Assembly (NCBI RefSeq): GCF_000382265.1
Contig: NZ_KB907974.1
Location: forward strand, 220,782 to 284,781
DNA: 64,000 nt
Origin: Yoonia vestfoldensis DSM 16212
Lineage (GTDB): Bacteria; Pseudomonadota; Alphaproteobacteria; Rhodobacterales; Rhodobacteraceae
Direction of reading: 5' to 3'
Part shown: positions 63,107 to 64,000 of the stretch, piece after piece
How the letters are laid out: each line of letters starts with the position of its first letter
Position numbering within the stretch: the first letter of the stretch is position 1
The notes under the pieces: model-generated
Told to the model about the DNA's origin: nothing
Databases searched by the model: none
What the model saw: only the letters and a program-made list of their open reading frames with translations
Position numbers and translations under genes: made by a program

Positions 63107-63718
63107 CGCCGCGATCAGCGTGGCATAGCGGGCAAGCGAGATATTCGATCCGCAGGCGATGATCCCCACGCGCCGCCCCGCCAGATCATTGCGCAGCGGC
63201 CCCATGATCGCGGCCAGTGACGCGGCGCAGGCGGGTTCCGCCATGATCCGAAGGGTGGATTGGTAAATCTCCATCGCACGCAGCATCTCGGCATCGTCGA
63301 TCCGCACGATCCGGTCGACATGAGCCTGTGTCACACCGAATGTATAGGGCAGTGCCAAAGGCGACCCAAGACTGTCGGCAATCGTCGCCACCTTGTCGAG
63401 CGTCACAGGCGCCCCCTGTTCCAGCGACCGGGCCATGCTGTCGGCGCCAAACGGTTCGACGCCGATCACCTGCGCATCGGGGCGCAACTGCTTGATCGCA
63501 CAGGCCATGCCGGAAATCAGCCCGCCACCGCCAACAGGGACCACAAACGTATCCACATCAGGGGCCTGTGTCATATATTCCAGCCCGCACGTGGCGGACC
63601 CCAGCACCATATGCGCGGCCTCGAACGGATGCATCAGCGCACGGCCCTGTGCTGCCGCAGCGTTCATCGCCGCAAATGCCGCCGCCATATCGTCGTGCAA
63701 GGACACCTGCGTGTTGAT
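63101..63718 (-). pseudogene. PLP-dependent threonine/serine dehydratase, 5' part lost to an IS element
   Basis: About 205 codons of the C-terminal two-thirds of a dehydratase remain: V-V-P-V-G-G-G-G-L-I (the PLP phosphate loop) and G-V-E-P-F-G-A-D-S are intact. The N-terminal part with the PLP lysine is missing: upstream of I-N-T-Q-V-S-L-H-D-D the sequence turns into the end of an IS21-family element. The frame runs on a little into the element, giving an artificial start. Inactive as it stands. Confidence 0.88.
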
Positions 63719-64000
63719 TGTCACTGAGAACTGACCCGGCATTTTCATCGAGATCTGACCCACCCAGTCGTTATGATCTGCGTATTATGATGGCGTCAAT
63801 GGTGGTGTCTCCTTTCGCTTTTTCTTGGCTGTTTCGGAGCTGGCCTTGAAGCGGTAGCTGTCATTGCCGGTTTCGAGGATGTGGCAGCGATGGGTGAGAC
63901 GGTCGAGCAGTGCCGTGGTCATTTTGGCATCGCCAAAGACGCTGGCCCATTCGCTGAAGCTCAGGTTGGTGGTGATGATGACGCTGGTGCGTTCATACAG
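63719..64000 (-). mobile_element. IS21-family insertion sequence, one end
   Basis: The element's end appears to be TGTCACTGAGAACTGACCC at 63719, followed within 40 bases by a second similar unit (GAGATCTGACCC), the multiple terminal repeats typical of IS21. The gene for the IstB helper ATPase begins to be read further in. The rest of the element, including IstA, lies beyond the window. It interrupts the dehydratase gene. Confidence 0.85.
63785..64000 (-). CDS. istB: IS21 family helper ATPase IstB, C-terminal part
   Basis: The last 71 codons plus stop, read from the window edge: [32 protein letters not shown], the highly conserved IstB C-terminus. A Lys-rich tail (A-K-K-K-R-K-E-T) closes it. 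IstB aids IstA transposase in target selection and strand transfer. Confidence 0.92.
   Translation of the reverse strand: MYERTSVIITTNLSFSEWASVFGDAKMTTALLDRLTHRCHILETGNDSYRFKASSETAKKKRKETPPLTPS

Overview
The window looks like chromosomal DNA from a Rhodobacterales alphaproteobacterium (Roseobacter/Paracoccaceae group). It is GC-rich and carries a complete-looking RcGTA-type gene transfer agent cluster. It also has the lineage-typical orders mltG-fabF-acpP-fabG-fabD and yajC-secD-secF-(Mth938)-ccmABCDG facing acnA. Assignment below order level is not attempted.

Layout. 1-11.1 kb (minus strand): gene transfer agent operon g1 to g15, tightly overlapping, with g15 running off the left edge and a hairpin-rich spacer between terL and the portal gene. 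11.3-15.9 kb: mltG and type II fatty-acid synthesis genes. 16-21.5 kb: a cytochrome b561-YceI fusion, an uncharacterised PD-(D/E)XK-like protein with an odd start, a secreted YceI protein, and the rpsF-rpsR-rplI operon. 21.6-27.5 kb: trigger factor, tRNA-Leu(UAG), an nnrD gene carrying an in-frame palindromic insertion, glnB-glnA, and a small Doc-type toxin-antitoxin pair. 27.5-30.1 kb: bioY, a DUF6314-like gene and purB.

30.1-35.4 kb is the most unusual part. A luxI-luxR quorum-sensing pair has a 25-bp palindrome in front of luxI. Divergent from luxR is a LuxR-like autoinducer-binding domain with no DNA-binding domain. Next come an isolated FliG-like protein and a three-gene cobalt-type nitrile hydratase/thiocyanate hydrolase-like set whose beta subunit is split in two, overlapping an LpxL-like acyltransferase gene.

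35.4-47.6 kb: DUF1223 protein, aconitase, cytochrome c maturation genes (including a 47-residue CcmD), Sec accessory genes, a solitary RNA ligase inserted before serS, and serS. 47.6-50 kb: an AT-richer accessory patch with orphan genes and an Imm11-like immunity gene that seems to have lost its toxin. 50-63.1 kb: TspO-like protein, der with bamB- and yfgM-like genes, an RND efflux pair, an Atm1-type ABC exporter, a LysM protein and a LOG-family protein. 63.1-64 kb: a PLP dehydratase gene cut by an IS21-family element that continues beyond the window.

A short GGTGCGCA/TGCGCACC palindrome recurs at four intergenic sites, three of them between convergent genes. Most start sites were moved downstream from the longest frame to the first codon giving the family N-terminus and/or a ribosome-binding site. 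All functional names come from reading motifs by eye; no database search was run.
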